Part shown: positions 26,309-35,585 of the stretch, one piece after another
Numbering within the stretch: position 1 is the stretch's first letter
Layout of the letters: each line of letters starts with the position of its first letter
The notes under the pieces: generated by a model
The model's database searches: none
Seen by the model: only the letters and a program-made list of their open reading frames with translations
What the model was told of the DNA's origin: nothing
Source of the DNA: an uncultured Flavobacteriales bacterium
Lineage (GTDB): Bacteria > Bacteroidota > Bacteroidia > Flavobacteriales_E > Vicingaceae
Direction: 5' to 3'
DNA length: 64,000 nt
Assembly: GCA_913056345.1 (NCBI GenBank)
Contig: CAJXMH010000004.1
Coordinates: forward strand, 1 to 64,000
Made by a program: the position numbers and the translations under genes

Positions 26309-27175
26309 TTATATTTTGGTTAAAAGATAGGCTATATCGTCTGTTTGGTTATTATCGCCCATCCATTCTTCAATAGTTTGATTTAATTTTTCTGCTTTAC
26401 CTTGTACGTTTAAGGAATCATATTTCTTTAAATGCTGCAATATTCTTTTGGTAAGGAATTTTTTATCGTTTTCGCCTCCGAACTGATCAGAAAGGCCATC
26501 GCTAAAAACAAATACTTCAGTAGGATGGTTACAGTCGAGTTGATGCTCCACAAATGATGCATTAAAGGCACCTCCTATCGAGTTCCGGTCAGGTCGGTGT
26601 TTTTCCCATACACCATTCTGCTTGAACCATAATGGTCTTCCTGCCATTGAGTAGTGAAGAATTTTGGTTTTTTGATCGAAGGTACAAATCACACCATCCA
26701 TTCCATCACGCATTACTTTTTCATCAGCATGATGTGAAAAGTAGTGATGAAACTTTCGGTCTAACTCCTTTAATAATGCTGCAGGTTCTAAAATATGCTT
26801 ACTGTGTATGATATCATTGATGAAGTTATAACCCATCATGGATAGTAAGGCACCTGGAACTCCGTGTCCTGTGCAATCCATTAATCCAAAAATTACCTTA
26901 TCCTGACTTGTGCTGTAATATATAAAGTCTCCCCCAATCAGATCACGTTGCTTTACAAAACCATAAGTTTCTTGAAAAACCTTCGGGGTGAAAGATGGTA
27001 GCATTTGCGATTGGATTTTTTGCGCGTATGCCACACTCTGAGAAATATTATTATTCTTCTCTTTAAGCTCATCTTGAACCTCTTGCAAATGTTTAGTCGT
27101 CATGCTAAACATTTGCTTGATCGAGCTTAATTGCTCTTTGTAATAAGCTACATTTTCTTTCTCAGCAGGTTGCAT
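26309..27175 (-). CDS. SpoIIE-type PP2C serine phosphatase
   Basis: 288 residues. An N-terminal coiled-coil (residues ~5-60, KENVAYYKEQLSSIKQMF...VQDELKEKNN) leads into a PP2C_2 domain: YAQKIQSQMLP (~70), RDLIGGDFIYY (~95), MDCTGHGVPGALLSM (~117), FSDGLSDQFGG (~225) and DDIAYLLTKI at the end. The four metal-binding acidic positions are present. It dephosphorylates serine or threonine on an anti-sigma-antagonist-like partner, which could be the small protein encoded immediately after. No sensor domain beyond the coiled coil, so input is probably through another protein. Confidence 0.88.
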   Translation of the reverse strand: MQPAEKENVAYYKEQLSSIKQMFSMTTKHLQEVQDELKEKNNNISQSVAYAQKIQSQMLPSFTPKVFQETYGFVKQRDLIGGDFIYYSTSQDKVIFGLMDCTGHGVPGALLSMMGYNFINDIIHSKHILEPAALLKELDRKFHHYFSHHADEKVMRDGMDGVICTFDQKTKILHYSMAGRPLWFKQNGVWEKHRPDRNSIGGAFNASFVEHQLDCNHPTEVFVFSDGLSDQFGGENDKKFLTKRILQHLKKYDSLNVQGKAEKLNQTIEEWMGDNNQTDDIAYLLTKI

Positions 27176-27266
27176 AATAGCCTAACATTGTACTTAGGTA
27201 TTTGTTGATACATATAATTTTAAAAACCTTTTTTTCAAAGTCAACTTTTTGTTACGACATTTGTTG

Positions 27267-27283
27267 TTTAGATTGATTCTAAA
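27267..27283. promoter_or_regulatory. Inverted repeat upstream of LuxR regulator
   Basis: TTTAGA TTGAT TCTAAA is a perfect 6-bp inverted repeat ending 8 bases before the regulator start. It may be an autoregulatory operator. No other support. Confidence 0.3.
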
Positions 27284-27291
27284 TAAAACGG

Positions 27292-27933
27292 ATGAAAGTA
27301 CTACATGCTAATGCAAATGCATTAATGGTAAATGGATTAAACGCAATCTTGAAAAGAGGTGGCGGTATAGAGGTATTGGATGTAGCCGATTCTGAAAATG
27401 AAATGTTTAATAAGCTTGATGAAGCTCAATATGACCTGGTCATATTAGATCCTGATTCCGACGGTTACTTTACAGCTCAATCAGCAATTAAATTGCGAAG
27501 CACTTACCCGGGATTGAAGACTTTGATTATTTCTGATACCAATCAACCAGCTCAAGTACTCAATATTTTAGAAAAAGGTGTACAAGGTTACTTAACACGC
27601 CAATGTGATGCCGATGAGATCACGCACGCCATTTTTGCGATTGGAAAAGGAGAAAAATTTTATTGTAATAAAGTCCTTGACATAATCTTAAATAAACAAT
27701 TCTCTACAGAGGAAGAAGAGGACAGTTGTGAGCCAACCGTATTAACGGAACGAGAAAGTGAGATCACGGCTCTAATAGCAAGTGGCATGACTAATAAGGA
27801 AATTGCAGGAAAACTTCATCTTAGTCACCATACTGTGCACTCTCACCGTAAGAACATTACAAAGAAGCTAGGAATCAAATCTGTTTCTGAACTCACCGTC
27901 TATGCCCTAAAAGTGGGATTGATTGAACGTTAA
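27292..27933 (+). CDS. LuxR/NarL-type regulator with degenerate receiver domain
   Basis: 213 residues. Residues 1-125 have the receiver fold. The candidate phosphoacceptor Asp53 (LVILDPDSDGY) is present, but the acidic pair normally following strand 1 is Asn7-Ala8 (HANANALMVNGL), and the usual lysine is Arg in GYLTRQ. The C-terminal LuxR helix-turn-helix (LTERESEITALIASGMTNKEIAGKLHLSHHTVHSHRKNITKKLGI, ~150-195) is intact. It should bind DNA, probably without classical Mg-dependent phosphorylation. It is divergent from the SpoIIE phosphatase gene and has no histidine kinase next to it. Confidence 0.85.
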   Translation: MKVLHANANALMVNGLNAILKRGGGIEVLDVADSENEMFNKLDEAQYDLVILDPDSDGYFTAQSAIKLRSTYPGLKTLIISDTNQPAQVLNILEKGVQGYLTRQCDADEITHAIFAIGKGEKFYCNKVLDIILNKQFSTEEEEDSCEPTVLTERESEITALIASGMTNKEIAGKLHLSHHTVHSHRKNITKKLGIKSVSELTVYALKVGLIER

Positions 27934-27998
27934 CTACCCACAATAGGGTATACGCAAATTACCCTTTCTCAGCTACACATTTTAACTGCTGTTAGCGA

Positions 27999-28029
27999 TT
28001 GACCATGGCGCTTTCGCCCTCTATTTTTG
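27999..28029 (+). promoter_or_regulatory. Candidate promoter of the heme uptake operon
   Basis: TTG at 27999-28001, a 20-base spacer and TATTTTTG at 28022-28029 match the Flavobacteria/Bacteroidetes consensus TTG-N17-23-TAnnTTTG. The first gene starts at 28069. Confidence 0.6.
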
Positions 28030-28038
28030 TGCAAAAAT

Positions 28039-28061
28039 TTATTTAGAATGATTTTAAATAA
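28039..28061. promoter_or_regulatory. Candidate operator at the heme operon
   Basis: TTATTTA and TAAATAA form a perfect 7-bp inverted repeat around GAATGATTT, starting 9 bases after the candidate -7 element and thus over the expected transcription start. The AT-rich palindrome and position fit an iron- or heme-responsive repressor such as Fur. The regulator is inferred. Confidence 0.45.
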
Positions 28062-28068
28062 CAATGGC

Positions 28069-29310
28069 ATGAAAATAAACTTACTTCTTTTTGCTTTAGC
28101 ATTTTCGCTTCTTACAAATGCTCAGATAACAGACACCGTATCTACTCGGGCTTCTTATGCAGATCAGGTTTGGTACAGTTTAGAAAATGGGGAGCAAGCA
28201 CGTTCCGCTCAAGATCGCTGGGATCTTGCTTTTCAAATAAGCGGTTTTTCCGCATCAATTTTAATCAATGATGGCCTCGGGGCAGAGCTTTACACCTATC
28301 CTAATGGAGATACAGCTGCTTGGTCAACCATAGATACCAGTGGATTAGCCTCTTGGACTCCTGCATATAACGCTCCTAGCTCATGGGATGAAGGGGCTTT
28401 CAACCGAGGATTAGATACTTCTAATTCTTTCGACTTGGGTTGGGGTAATTACAGCTTTATCACCCATCATGTAACGGCAGACAGTTTGTATGTATGGAAA
28501 AGTCCAAATGGCAGCCTAAAAAAAATATGGATAGAGCGGCTAGCTTCAGGCACCTTTCATTTTAAGCACGCAAATATTGATGGAAGTAACCTTGTGCAAG
28601 TAGCGCTGGCAAAAAGTAATTTTAGCGGTAAAGCATTTGCTTATTACAATATCGCACAAGATAGTATCCTTGACCTTGAGCCTGCGGTTTCTGATTGGGA
28701 TCTGCTATTTTCTAAGTACATCGACTTTATTCCTGTTCCTTATTCGGTAAGCGGCATTAGAACTAATCCGAATGTGGAAGTAGCTCAGGTTTACCCGGTA
28801 GACCCTGTAAGTTACAATGGGTACCTCAATGCCAATTATAGTGATAGCGCCAATGTAATTGGTTACGACTGGAAAAGTTTTGATATGTCTACTTTTTCAT
28901 GGCAGCTTGTGGATAGTACGGTTTATTTTATAAAATCAGATACTAATTATTGGAAAGTTGTCATGACAGACTTTGGTGGGAGTGCTAATGGAAACTACAT
29001 TTTTACCAAGGAATTGATTAACCGCTCTACTTCTTTGATCGAACGGAACGAAGAACTTGGAAGTTTTATTTTATACCCAAATCCCGCCAAGCAGCGAAAT
29101 ATCAGTTTAGTCACAGATTTTAATCAATCCGCTTCAGTTCAGTTGAGAATCATCTCGCTAAACGGACAATTAGTGCAAGAACAAAGCTTTTCAGCTAATT
29201 CTGGGATGCAAACTCAAGTCTTTCAACTAAATGAACTTAAAGCAGGGGTTTATTTTGTTCGTATTGAGCACCCCAAAGGAAGTTTGACCAAAAAATTAAT
29301 CCTGAAATAA
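28069..29310 (+). CDS. HmuY-like heme-binding protein with T9SS sorting domain
   Basis: 413 residues from ATG at 28069; upstream in-frame starts lack a signal. Signal peptide MKINLLLFALAFSLLTNAQ. The HmuY pattern is seen twice: ASYADQVWYSLENGEQARSAQDRWDLAFQISGFSASILIN at the N-terminus and GYDWKSFDMSTFSWQLVDSTVYFIKSDTNYWKVVMTDF near residue 300. A T9SS sorting domain follows (LGSFILYPNPAKQRNISL ... GVYFVRIEHPKGSLTKKLILK). HmuY proteins capture heme outside the cell and pass it to a TonB receptor. It is the first gene of the operon and a distant paralog of the lipoprotein at 35582. Confidence 0.85.
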   Translation: MKINLLLFALAFSLLTNAQITDTVSTRASYADQVWYSLENGEQARSAQDRWDLAFQISGFSASILINDGLGAELYTYPNGDTAAWSTIDTSGLASWTPAYNAPSSWDEGAFNRGLDTSNSFDLGWGNYSFITHHVTADSLYVWKSPNGSLKKIWIERLASGTFHFKHANIDGSNLVQVALAKSNFSGKAFAYYNIAQDSILDLEPAVSDWDLLFSKYIDFIPVPYSVSGIRTNPNVEVAQVYPVDPVSYNGYLNANYSDSANVIGYDWKSFDMSTFSWQLVDSTVYFIKSDTNYWKVVMTDFGGSANGNYIFTKELINRSTSLIERNEELGSFILYPNPAKQRNISLVTDFNQSASVQLRIISLNGQLVQEQSFSANSGMQTQVFQLNELKAGVYFVRIEHPKGSLTKKLILK

Positions 29311-29316
29311 AGAGCC

Positions 29317-30195
29317 ATGAATAGGTTTTTAGTTTGTTTTCTATTCGTTATCAGCATCTTGTTAGCCTGTAATTCTCAGGCTGACAAGCATGTTGATGAA
29401 CTTGAGTCTACTGAGGTACAGCCCCTGCGCATTGTAAGTTTAGCAGGTGCCTTAACTGAAACAGTATATAGCTTGGGCAAAGCAGATCAGTTGGTAGGAA
29501 TTGATATTACTAGCACTTACCCTGATAGTATTACAGCATCCTTACCAAAGCTAGGGCATATCTCTTCCATCAACAGTGAAGGAGTGCTTTCAATGAGACC
29601 CGACATTGTATTTGTGTTGAAGAAAGGCTTGCGCCAAGAGCTTGTTCAACAGCTGAAAGCTGCGGGTGTTACCGTAAAAGTGATCGATCAAGAGTTCTCT
29701 ATAAACGGCACCAAACAGCTGATTGACACTATAGCTGAAACACTACAGGCAAAAGCAGCGGCAGATTCATTAAAGGCTAAAATAGATGCTGACCTAGCAA
29801 AGGTAGAGGCTCTTTCATCGGCAAAGCGCGCTTTGTTTATTTATGCTAGGGGAGCAGGAAACATGAGTGTGGGTGGAAAGGGAACAGCGGTAGCACAATT
29901 GATCCAGCTAGCAGGTGGAGTAAATGTGGCCAATGATTTCGAGGCTTATAAACCACTAACTGCTGAAGCAATGGTTAAAGCCGATCCTGAAATGATCTTG
30001 TTTTTCCAATCTGCATTGCAAAGTATGGGAGGGCCAAAGGCACTAAACCAAATTCCTGCGATTGCCCAAACTAAAGCAGGAGCTAATGAGAGCTTTGTAG
30101 GCATGGACGGACTTTTCATGGCTGGTTTCGGACCAAGAGTGGGAGAAGCGGCTTTAGCATTAAACCAACAATTTAAAACAGTCGGGAATGAGTAA
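29317..30195 (+). CDS. hmuT: Heme ABC transporter substrate-binding lipoprotein
   Basis: 292 residues with lipobox LLAC (Cys ~18). The periplasmic-binding fold of the BtuF/HmuT class is seen in LRIVSLAGALTETVYSLGKADQLVGID, SMRPDIVFVLKKG, and the C-terminal ADPEMILFFQSAL and MAGFGPRVGEAAL. It delivers heme to the permease HmuU. The neighbouring permease, ATPase and HmuS genes make heme a better call than cobalamin or siderophore. It overlaps hmuU by 8 bases. Confidence 0.88.
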   Translation: MNRFLVCFLFVISILLACNSQADKHVDELESTEVQPLRIVSLAGALTETVYSLGKADQLVGIDITSTYPDSITASLPKLGHISSINSEGVLSMRPDIVFVLKKGLRQELVQQLKAAGVTVKVIDQEFSINGTKQLIDTIAETLQAKAAADSLKAKIDADLAKVEALSSAKRALFIYARGAGNMSVGGKGTAVAQLIQLAGGVNVANDFEAYKPLTAEAMVKADPEMILFFQSALQSMGGPKALNQIPAIAQTKAGANESFVGMDGLFMAGFGPRVGEAALALNQQFKTVGNE

Positions 30196-31228
30196 ACGCA
30201 ATCTGTTGCTTACTTTTTTGTTTCTAGCGGTACTCATTTCTTTGCCTGCCTCTCTTGCTATGGGTGCTTTTGATTTAAGTTTCCTCGAAGCTGCCCAAAT
30301 TATTTGGAGTAAGCTCAGCGGCTTCACTGATTTTCAAGATCAACGACTGGCTGCTGTGATTTGGCAAATTAGATTACCTCGTGTTTTGTTAAGCCTTATG
30401 GTTGGCGCTTCCTTAGCAATTAGCGGGGCAGCACTTCAAGGGCTTTTCAGAAATCCTTTAGCTGATCCAAGTATAATTGGAATCTCCATGGGTGCTGCAC
30501 TTTCCGCAGCTGTAGTGATTGTGCTTGCCGATGGGGTGTTAGCTGCCAACTACTCTATGGGAGGGATTTCGTTCCTTGCGGTTGCAACATTTTTCGGTGC
30601 ACTCATTACTACTTTTTTAATATTTCGTATTGCTAAGGAGGGGAAGCAAGTTAATGTAATGAATATGCTACTAGCCGGCATTGCCATTAACGCTATAGCA
30701 GCAGCAGGAGTTGGCTTGCTTACTTTTTTGGCAGACAATGAAGAACTACGAACGCTTACGTTTTGGACTTTAGGTAGCTTAGGAGGTGCAACTTGGTTGA
30801 GTGTTGGAGTTTTAGCGATCTCTACCTTTTTTAGTTTGTACTTTTTATTGCCGCTCTTCAAATCATTTAATGCACTTGCTTTAGGCGAGCAAGAGGCAGC
30901 TTATATGGGCGTTAACACCGAAAAGCTCAAATTGAAAGTCATTATTTTTTCAGCTTTGGCTATTGGAACTGGGGTTGCCTTTTGTGGCATGATCAGCTTT
31001 GTTGGTTTAGTTGTACCGCATATTATCCGATTGATCTTTGGTGGGGATTACCGTATTCTTCTCCCTACCTCTGCTTTAGGCGGTGGTTTATTGCTTTGTT
31101 GGGCTGATAATTTAGCCCGAACAGCAGTAATTCCTGCCGAATTACCTATCGGAATTTTAACCGCCTTATTTGGGGCACCGGTATTTCTTTACCTCATTTT
31201 AAACCGGAAAAAGCTTCAAGTGAAATAA
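30188..31228 (+). CDS. hmuU: Heme ABC transporter permease
   Basis: 346 residues, FecCD-family permease with about ten membrane segments. Conserved blocks are RLPRVLLSLMVGASLAISGAALQGLFRNPLADPSIIGIS (~58-98), TFWTLGSLGGATW (~195), LGEQEAAYMGVN (~235) and GMISFVGLVVPHIIRLIFGGDYRILLP (~268). It forms the inner-membrane channel of the HmuTUV importer. Its TAATG end shares one base with hmuV. Confidence 0.92.
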   Translation: MSKRNLLLTFLFLAVLISLPASLAMGAFDLSFLEAAQIIWSKLSGFTDFQDQRLAAVIWQIRLPRVLLSLMVGASLAISGAALQGLFRNPLADPSIIGISMGAALSAAVVIVLADGVLAANYSMGGISFLAVATFFGALITTFLIFRIAKEGKQVNVMNMLLAGIAINAIAAAGVGLLTFLADNEELRTLTFWTLGSLGGATWLSVGVLAISTFFSLYFLLPLFKSFNALALGEQEAAYMGVNTEKLKLKVIIFSALAIGTGVAFCGMISFVGLVVPHIIRLIFGGDYRILLPTSALGGGLLLCWADNLARTAVIPAELPIGILTALFGAPVFLYLILNRKKLQVK

Positions 31229-32055
31229 TGTTGCAGATAGAAAACATATCGGTCTCTCTGAAGAATAAGTGCATTTTACATCAGTTTTCAGCTAAGCTGG
31301 AGGCGGCTCAGCTTTTGGCCATTGTAGGACCAAATGGCGCTGGTAAGTCAACCCTTTTGCGTGCTATATGTGGTGACTATGGTAAGCAAAATGTCAGTTG
31401 GCACGGCTGTAATTTACACGACCTAGATCCTCAAGAGGCGGCAAAACAAAGGGCTGTTCTAACGCAGAAAAATATCTTGAGTTTCGACTTTACAGTTGAA
31501 GAGGTTGTGATGATGGGACGCTATCCGCATTTTAATAAACAGCCCTCTGCTTACGATTACGAGGTGGTTGAAAGAATGATGGCAAGAATGAAAGTCTCAT
31601 CTTTTGCTAAACGGAGTTATCATTCCCTTTCTGGAGGTGAGCAGCAGCGGGTTCAAACTGCGCGTGTTTTTGCTCAGCTTGAAGAAGAAGATAACCGGAT
31701 GCCCAAGCTGTTGCTTTTAGATGAGCCACTTAACAACCTGGATGTAAAGTACCAGTACCAATTATTGGAGCAACTTGTACACTATGCTAAACAGGGACAT
31801 TTAGTGGTAATTGTAATGCACGATCTAAACTTGGCTGCTCAATACGCTGATCAAATGTTGCTCTTGCAGCATGGGCTATTGAAAAAAAGCGGAACGGTTA
31901 AGGAGGTGCTCCAAGAAGATCTGCTAGAAGAGGCTTACCAACTTCCTGTTAGAATCGACAAGCACCCATACCACGACTGCCCCATGATCTTTTTCGGTCA
32001 AGAGATCAAGCAGAATATTAATCCCCTTCCCAAACTTAAACTCCAAACCGCATGA
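31228..32055 (+). CDS. hmuV: Heme ABC transporter ATP-binding protein
   Basis: 275 residues. Walker A GPNGAGKST (~38), Q-loop AVLTQKN (~76), signature LSGGEQQR (~137) and Walker B KLLLLDEPLNNLD (~160), with the switch His in VIVMHDLNLAAQYAD. This is the FecE/HmuV type of importer ATPase, giving energy for heme uptake. Its ATGA junction overlaps the following small gene by 4 bases. Confidence 0.92.
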   Translation: MLQIENISVSLKNKCILHQFSAKLEAAQLLAIVGPNGAGKSTLLRAICGDYGKQNVSWHGCNLHDLDPQEAAKQRAVLTQKNILSFDFTVEEVVMMGRYPHFNKQPSAYDYEVVERMMARMKVSSFAKRSYHSLSGGEQQRVQTARVFAQLEEEDNRMPKLLLLDEPLNNLDVKYQYQLLEQLVHYAKQGHLVVIVMHDLNLAAQYADQMLLLQHGLLKKSGTVKEVLQEDLLEEAYQLPVRIDKHPYHDCPMIFFGQEIKQNINPLPKLKLQTA

Positions 32056-32234
32056 AAAAGCAAGACGAGATCAAACAACTAATAGCAAAGCTTGAACAAC
32101 TTCCTCCCACTGATAAAAGAAAGGTTCTGGGCATGCTTAAAACTGTAAGTTCAAATGGAATGAGCCGCTTTTATTTAGCCTGTGCTTCATTAAGTGAATT
32201 GAACACCATGGAAATATTGAAACATTTAAATTAA
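32052..32234 (+). CDS. Small protein of unknown function in the heme operon
   Basis: 60 residues starting MKKQDEIKQLIAKLEQLPPTDKRKVLGMLKTVSS, helical and charged in the first half and more hydrophobic in the second. It overlaps hmuV by 4 bases and ends 5 bases before hmuS, so it is translationally embedded in the operon. That position argues for a real gene. No family recognised; a helical adaptor or regulator of the transporter or of HmuS is possible. Confidence 0.6.
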   Translation: MKKQDEIKQLIAKLEQLPPTDKRKVLGMLKTVSSNGMSRFYLACASLSELNTMEILKHLN

Positions 32235-32239
32235 AAGAT

Positions 32240-33298
32240 ATGGAAACATTAACCACTAAGCTAGCTGATCAATGGGCTGATTTGAAATCTGCTCAGCCAC
32301 AAATGAGAATAAGGAATGCAGCAGAAAAGCTCGGAGTAACTGAAGTTGAATTATTGGCGACAAAGTGTGGCGACGGAGTGAGTAGATTAAAACCTCACTT
32401 TACAGCCATTTTAGCAGAGATCGAATCCTTAGGAAAAGTTATGGCGCTGAGCCGCAATGAGGATGTTGTTCACGAACGAAAGGGTATTTATCAAAATGCT
32501 GAATTGAATAATCCGCATGTTGGTTTATTTGTTGGAGAAGATATTGATCTAAGGATCTTTCTATCCTGCTGGGGTTCGGCATTTGCTGTAGAGGAAGAAA
32601 ATCGCGGTAAAGTTCGAAAAAGCTTGCAGTTTTTCGCCAAAGATGGTCAGGCTGTGCATAAAATATACCTTACGCCTAAAAGTAATGAAGCCAAGTTCGA
32701 TGACCTTGTACAGAAGTTTTTGGCAGAAGACCAAAGTCCTATTGAGGAGGTTGAACCTAAAGCTGATAAAGCTGTGGAAAAGGCTGATGCTGAAATTGAT
32801 GTAGATGCTTTCCAGAAGAGTTGGATCAATCTGAAAGATACACACCACTTCTTTGGCATGTTAAAAAAATACGGTTTAAGCAGAACCCAAGCATTGCGCT
32901 TAGCTCCCGAAGGAAACTATGCCGTGAAAGTAGCCAACAGTGCATTGAGAGATATTATAAGCTTAGCTGCAGCGGAAGAAACCCCAATCATGGTGTTTGT
33001 TGGTAATCCGGGCATGATCCAAATTCATACTGGTCCGGTAAAGAAACTATTAGATCACAATGAATGGTTCAACGTTATGGATCCTGATTTTAACTTGCAC
33101 GTTAAAGAGCCTGCGATAGCAGAAAGTTGGGTGGTTCGGAAACCTTCTGAAGATGGTGTGGTCACTGCTTTGGAATGTTTTAATGCAAAAGGAGAGCAGA
33201 TCGTTCAGCTGTTCGGAAAGAGGAAGCCGGGAATACCTGAATTGGAAAATTGGAGGTCAATTGTCTCAAGAGTTGAACAAGATTCGATAATTGGTTAG
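32240..33298 (+). CDS. hmuS: Hemin-degrading factor HmuS
   Basis: 352 residues with two homologous HemS/ChuS halves (~residues 5-165 and ~190-345). Each has the pattern LGVTEVELLATKCGDGVSRL or ALRLAPEGNYAVKV, then VMALSRNEDVVHERKG... or PIMVFVGNPGMIQIHTGPVKKL, then DLRIFLSCWGSAFAVEE or NLHVKEPAIAESWVVRK. It handles heme in the cytosol and in some species opens the ring to release iron. The two halves are joined by an acidic linker (EEVEPKADKAVEKADAE). Confidence 0.9.
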   Translation: METLTTKLADQWADLKSAQPQMRIRNAAEKLGVTEVELLATKCGDGVSRLKPHFTAILAEIESLGKVMALSRNEDVVHERKGIYQNAELNNPHVGLFVGEDIDLRIFLSCWGSAFAVEEENRGKVRKSLQFFAKDGQAVHKIYLTPKSNEAKFDDLVQKFLAEDQSPIEEVEPKADKAVEKADAEIDVDAFQKSWINLKDTHHFFGMLKKYGLSRTQALRLAPEGNYAVKVANSALRDIISLAAAEETPIMVFVGNPGMIQIHTGPVKKLLDHNEWFNVMDPDFNLHVKEPAIAESWVVRKPSEDGVVTALECFNAKGEQIVQLFGKRKPGIPELENWRSIVSRVEQDSIIG

Positions 33299-33302
33299 TT
33301 AA

Positions 33303-35585
33303 TTGTTTGCAAAACGAGGCATATTGATCCTTTTGCTGATGGGATACTGGGCAACTTCTGTTGCCCAGGTCCTTTCGGTTACAGACGCTCAAACCGCTCA
33401 GGCTCTTCCTGGGGCTACAATCGGTCTTAGGTTTTCAGAGGGGTGGAAATATTTCGCTGCCGATAAGCAGGGAAATTTTAAACTACCTTCAAAAGCATGG
33501 TCTGAGCAAAGTTTTGTCCCACTTAAAGTGAGTTTTATTGGTTACAAAAACCTTAAGGATACCCTGCGAAACCCCAATGAAAATAGAACATTTAGCCTAA
33601 GCCCTTCTACCTTTAATATGAATGAAGTGGTAGTAACGGCGCAATATGGCGAGAGTAGCACTGAAAAATCGGTACACAAGGTGCGGGTGATCAGCAGTGA
33701 GAAGATAGAGCAAATGGCTGCTGTTAATCTACGCGACGTGCTTACCAATGAACTAAACGTTCGACTTAGTCAAGATAATATTTTAGGTTCAGGTATGAGC
33801 TTACAAGGTGTAAGTGGTCAGAATGTTAAAATATTAGTTGATGGAGTTCCGATCGTGGGAAGACTTGATGGTCAAATTGATTTGAGTCAACTCAACCTAA
33901 CCGACGTTGAACGGATAGAAATAGTGGAAGGCCCAATGAGCGTTAACTTTGGGAGCAATGCGCTAGCCGGAACCATCAATATTATTACTAAAAAGAACTT
34001 AGCCAAGAAGTGGAGTGTGGGTGTAAACTCCTACACTGAAAATATTGGTACGTATAACTTGAGTGCTTTTTTAGCAAAAAGAATAGGGGATAGGCATCAA
34101 TTGCGCATCTCTGCAGGTCGAAACTTTTTTGATGGCTGGAGTCCTGATGATGACTTTATTCCATCCTTTGAGGCTGCCTTAGCAGATAGCAGCCGAGTTG
34201 ACCAATGGAATCCGAAGGAGCAAGTATTTGGACGTTTACAGTATTTCTATAAACTACAGCAAATCCGTTTAGGCTATAAACTAGAATTTTTAGATGAAAG
34301 CATTACCAATAGGGGTTTCCCCAGAAGGGGTGTGCGTACCATTTCTGCCTTTGACGATTATTACCACACCAATCGCTTAGACAATAGCTTATCAGCTGAG
34401 GGCAAGCTTAACGATAAACTGAACCTCAATTTTATTGCCGCCTACAATGACTTTGAACGAATAAAAGAGTCAAGACGAAAAGACTTAACTACCCTAGCAA
34501 GTGAGTTGGTGCCAGAAACAGCAGGAAATGACCTTCAAGACACCTCTACTTTTTCACTTTGGATGTCTCGTGCTAGCATTAGCAGCAGCATGGACTCATC
34601 TTGGCTTAACTACGAAATTGGATACGACCTTAACTATGAAAGAGCTTCTGGAGCAAGGATAGACAACCAAGAACAAGCACTTGGAGATTACGCTATGTTC
34701 GGCTCCTTGCAGATCACAAGTGGAAACTTAGTGCTTAAACCTGCTATACGTTATGCCTACAATACCAAATATGATGCGCCACTTACCCCGGCCTTTAACC
34801 TAAAATATAAACTTTTAAATCAGGTCACAATTAGGGCTTCCTACGCTCGTGGTTTTCGCGCTCCTTCATTAAAGGAGTTGTATTTTAATTTTGATGATGT
34901 TAATCATTCCTTATTTGGTAATCCTGAACTTAAGGCAGAAGAATCAAATAACTACACCATCTCTATTGGCAGAAAACACCTATTTAAAAAATTCTTGCTA
35001 GAAGGGGAGTTTTCAGCTTTTTACAATGATATAAGAAACCAGATCAACTTTGCCAATATCAATCAATTTGGCGGAGGAGATACTTTAGTCTATTTAAACA
35101 TAGGAGAGTTTCAGACCAAAGGGTTGAATGCAAGAGCAAGTTTAGCTAGTGAACGTGTAAAGCTGAATTTGGGCTATTCGTACACAGGTAGGTACAACCG
35201 TTTAGCCGAGGAAAACCCCATCCAAGACTTCAGCTACACCGCTGAGTGGATGGCTAATGTTACCTACACTTTTAAAGATCCTGAACTCCAATTGGCACTT
35301 TTCTTCAAACACCAAGGCGAATTACCGGGCTTTGGGTATAATGCTGAAGATGAGCTGGTGGAGCAAAGTATAGCTGCTTTTCAGATGCTTGACCTTAGTA
35401 TAAATAAAGCTTTTTGGAAGAAAAAACTCCACGCTACCCTTGGCTGTAAAAATGTGCTTGATGTACAAAATGTGCAAGCCAATTTAGCAAGTGGAGGTGC
35501 ACACACTTCAGCTAGCAATTCAATTAGCGTAGGAACAGGTAGAACCGTGTTTATCCGTTTAAGACTTAAATTCACTCATCCATGA
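33303..35585 (+). CDS. hmuR: TonB-dependent heme receptor, HmuR-like
   Basis: 760 residues from a TTG start 4 bases after the hmuS stop; the reading frame opens directly into a signal peptide (KRGILILLLMGYWATSVAQ). A carboxypeptidase-like domain is followed by a plug (QMAAVNLRDVLTNELNVRLSQD...VKILVDGVPIVGRLDG...VERIEIVEGPMSVNFGSNALAGTINI) and a barrel. The barrel has YARGFRAPSLKELYF and FGNPELKAEESNNY, the FRAP and NPEL boxes of heme receptors, near residue 515-545. It imports heme through the outer membrane. It overlaps the last gene by 4 bases. Confidence 0.88.
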   Translation: MFAKRGILILLLMGYWATSVAQVLSVTDAQTAQALPGATIGLRFSEGWKYFAADKQGNFKLPSKAWSEQSFVPLKVSFIGYKNLKDTLRNPNENRTFSLSPSTFNMNEVVVTAQYGESSTEKSVHKVRVISSEKIEQMAAVNLRDVLTNELNVRLSQDNILGSGMSLQGVSGQNVKILVDGVPIVGRLDGQIDLSQLNLTDVERIEIVEGPMSVNFGSNALAGTINIITKKNLAKKWSVGVNSYTENIGTYNLSAFLAKRIGDRHQLRISAGRNFFDGWSPDDDFIPSFEAALADSSRVDQWNPKEQVFGRLQYFYKLQQIRLGYKLEFLDESITNRGFPRRGVRTISAFDDYYHTNRLDNSLSAEGKLNDKLNLNFIAAYNDFERIKESRRKDLTTLASELVPETAGNDLQDTSTFSLWMSRASISSSMDSSWLNYEIGYDLNYERASGARIDNQEQALGDYAMFGSLQITSGNLVLKPAIRYAYNTKYDAPLTPAFNLKYKLLNQVTIRASYARGFRAPSLKELYFNFDDVNHSLFGNPELKAEESNNYTISIGRKHLFKKFLLEGEFSAFYNDIRNQINFANINQFGGGDTLVYLNIGEFQTKGLNARASLASERVKLNLGYSYTGRYNRLAEENPIQDFSYTAEWMANVTYTFKDPELQLALFFKHQGELPGFGYNAEDELVEQSIAAFQMLDLSINKAFWKKKLHATLGCKNVLDVQNVQANLASGGAHTSASNSISVGTGRTVFIRLRLKFTHP

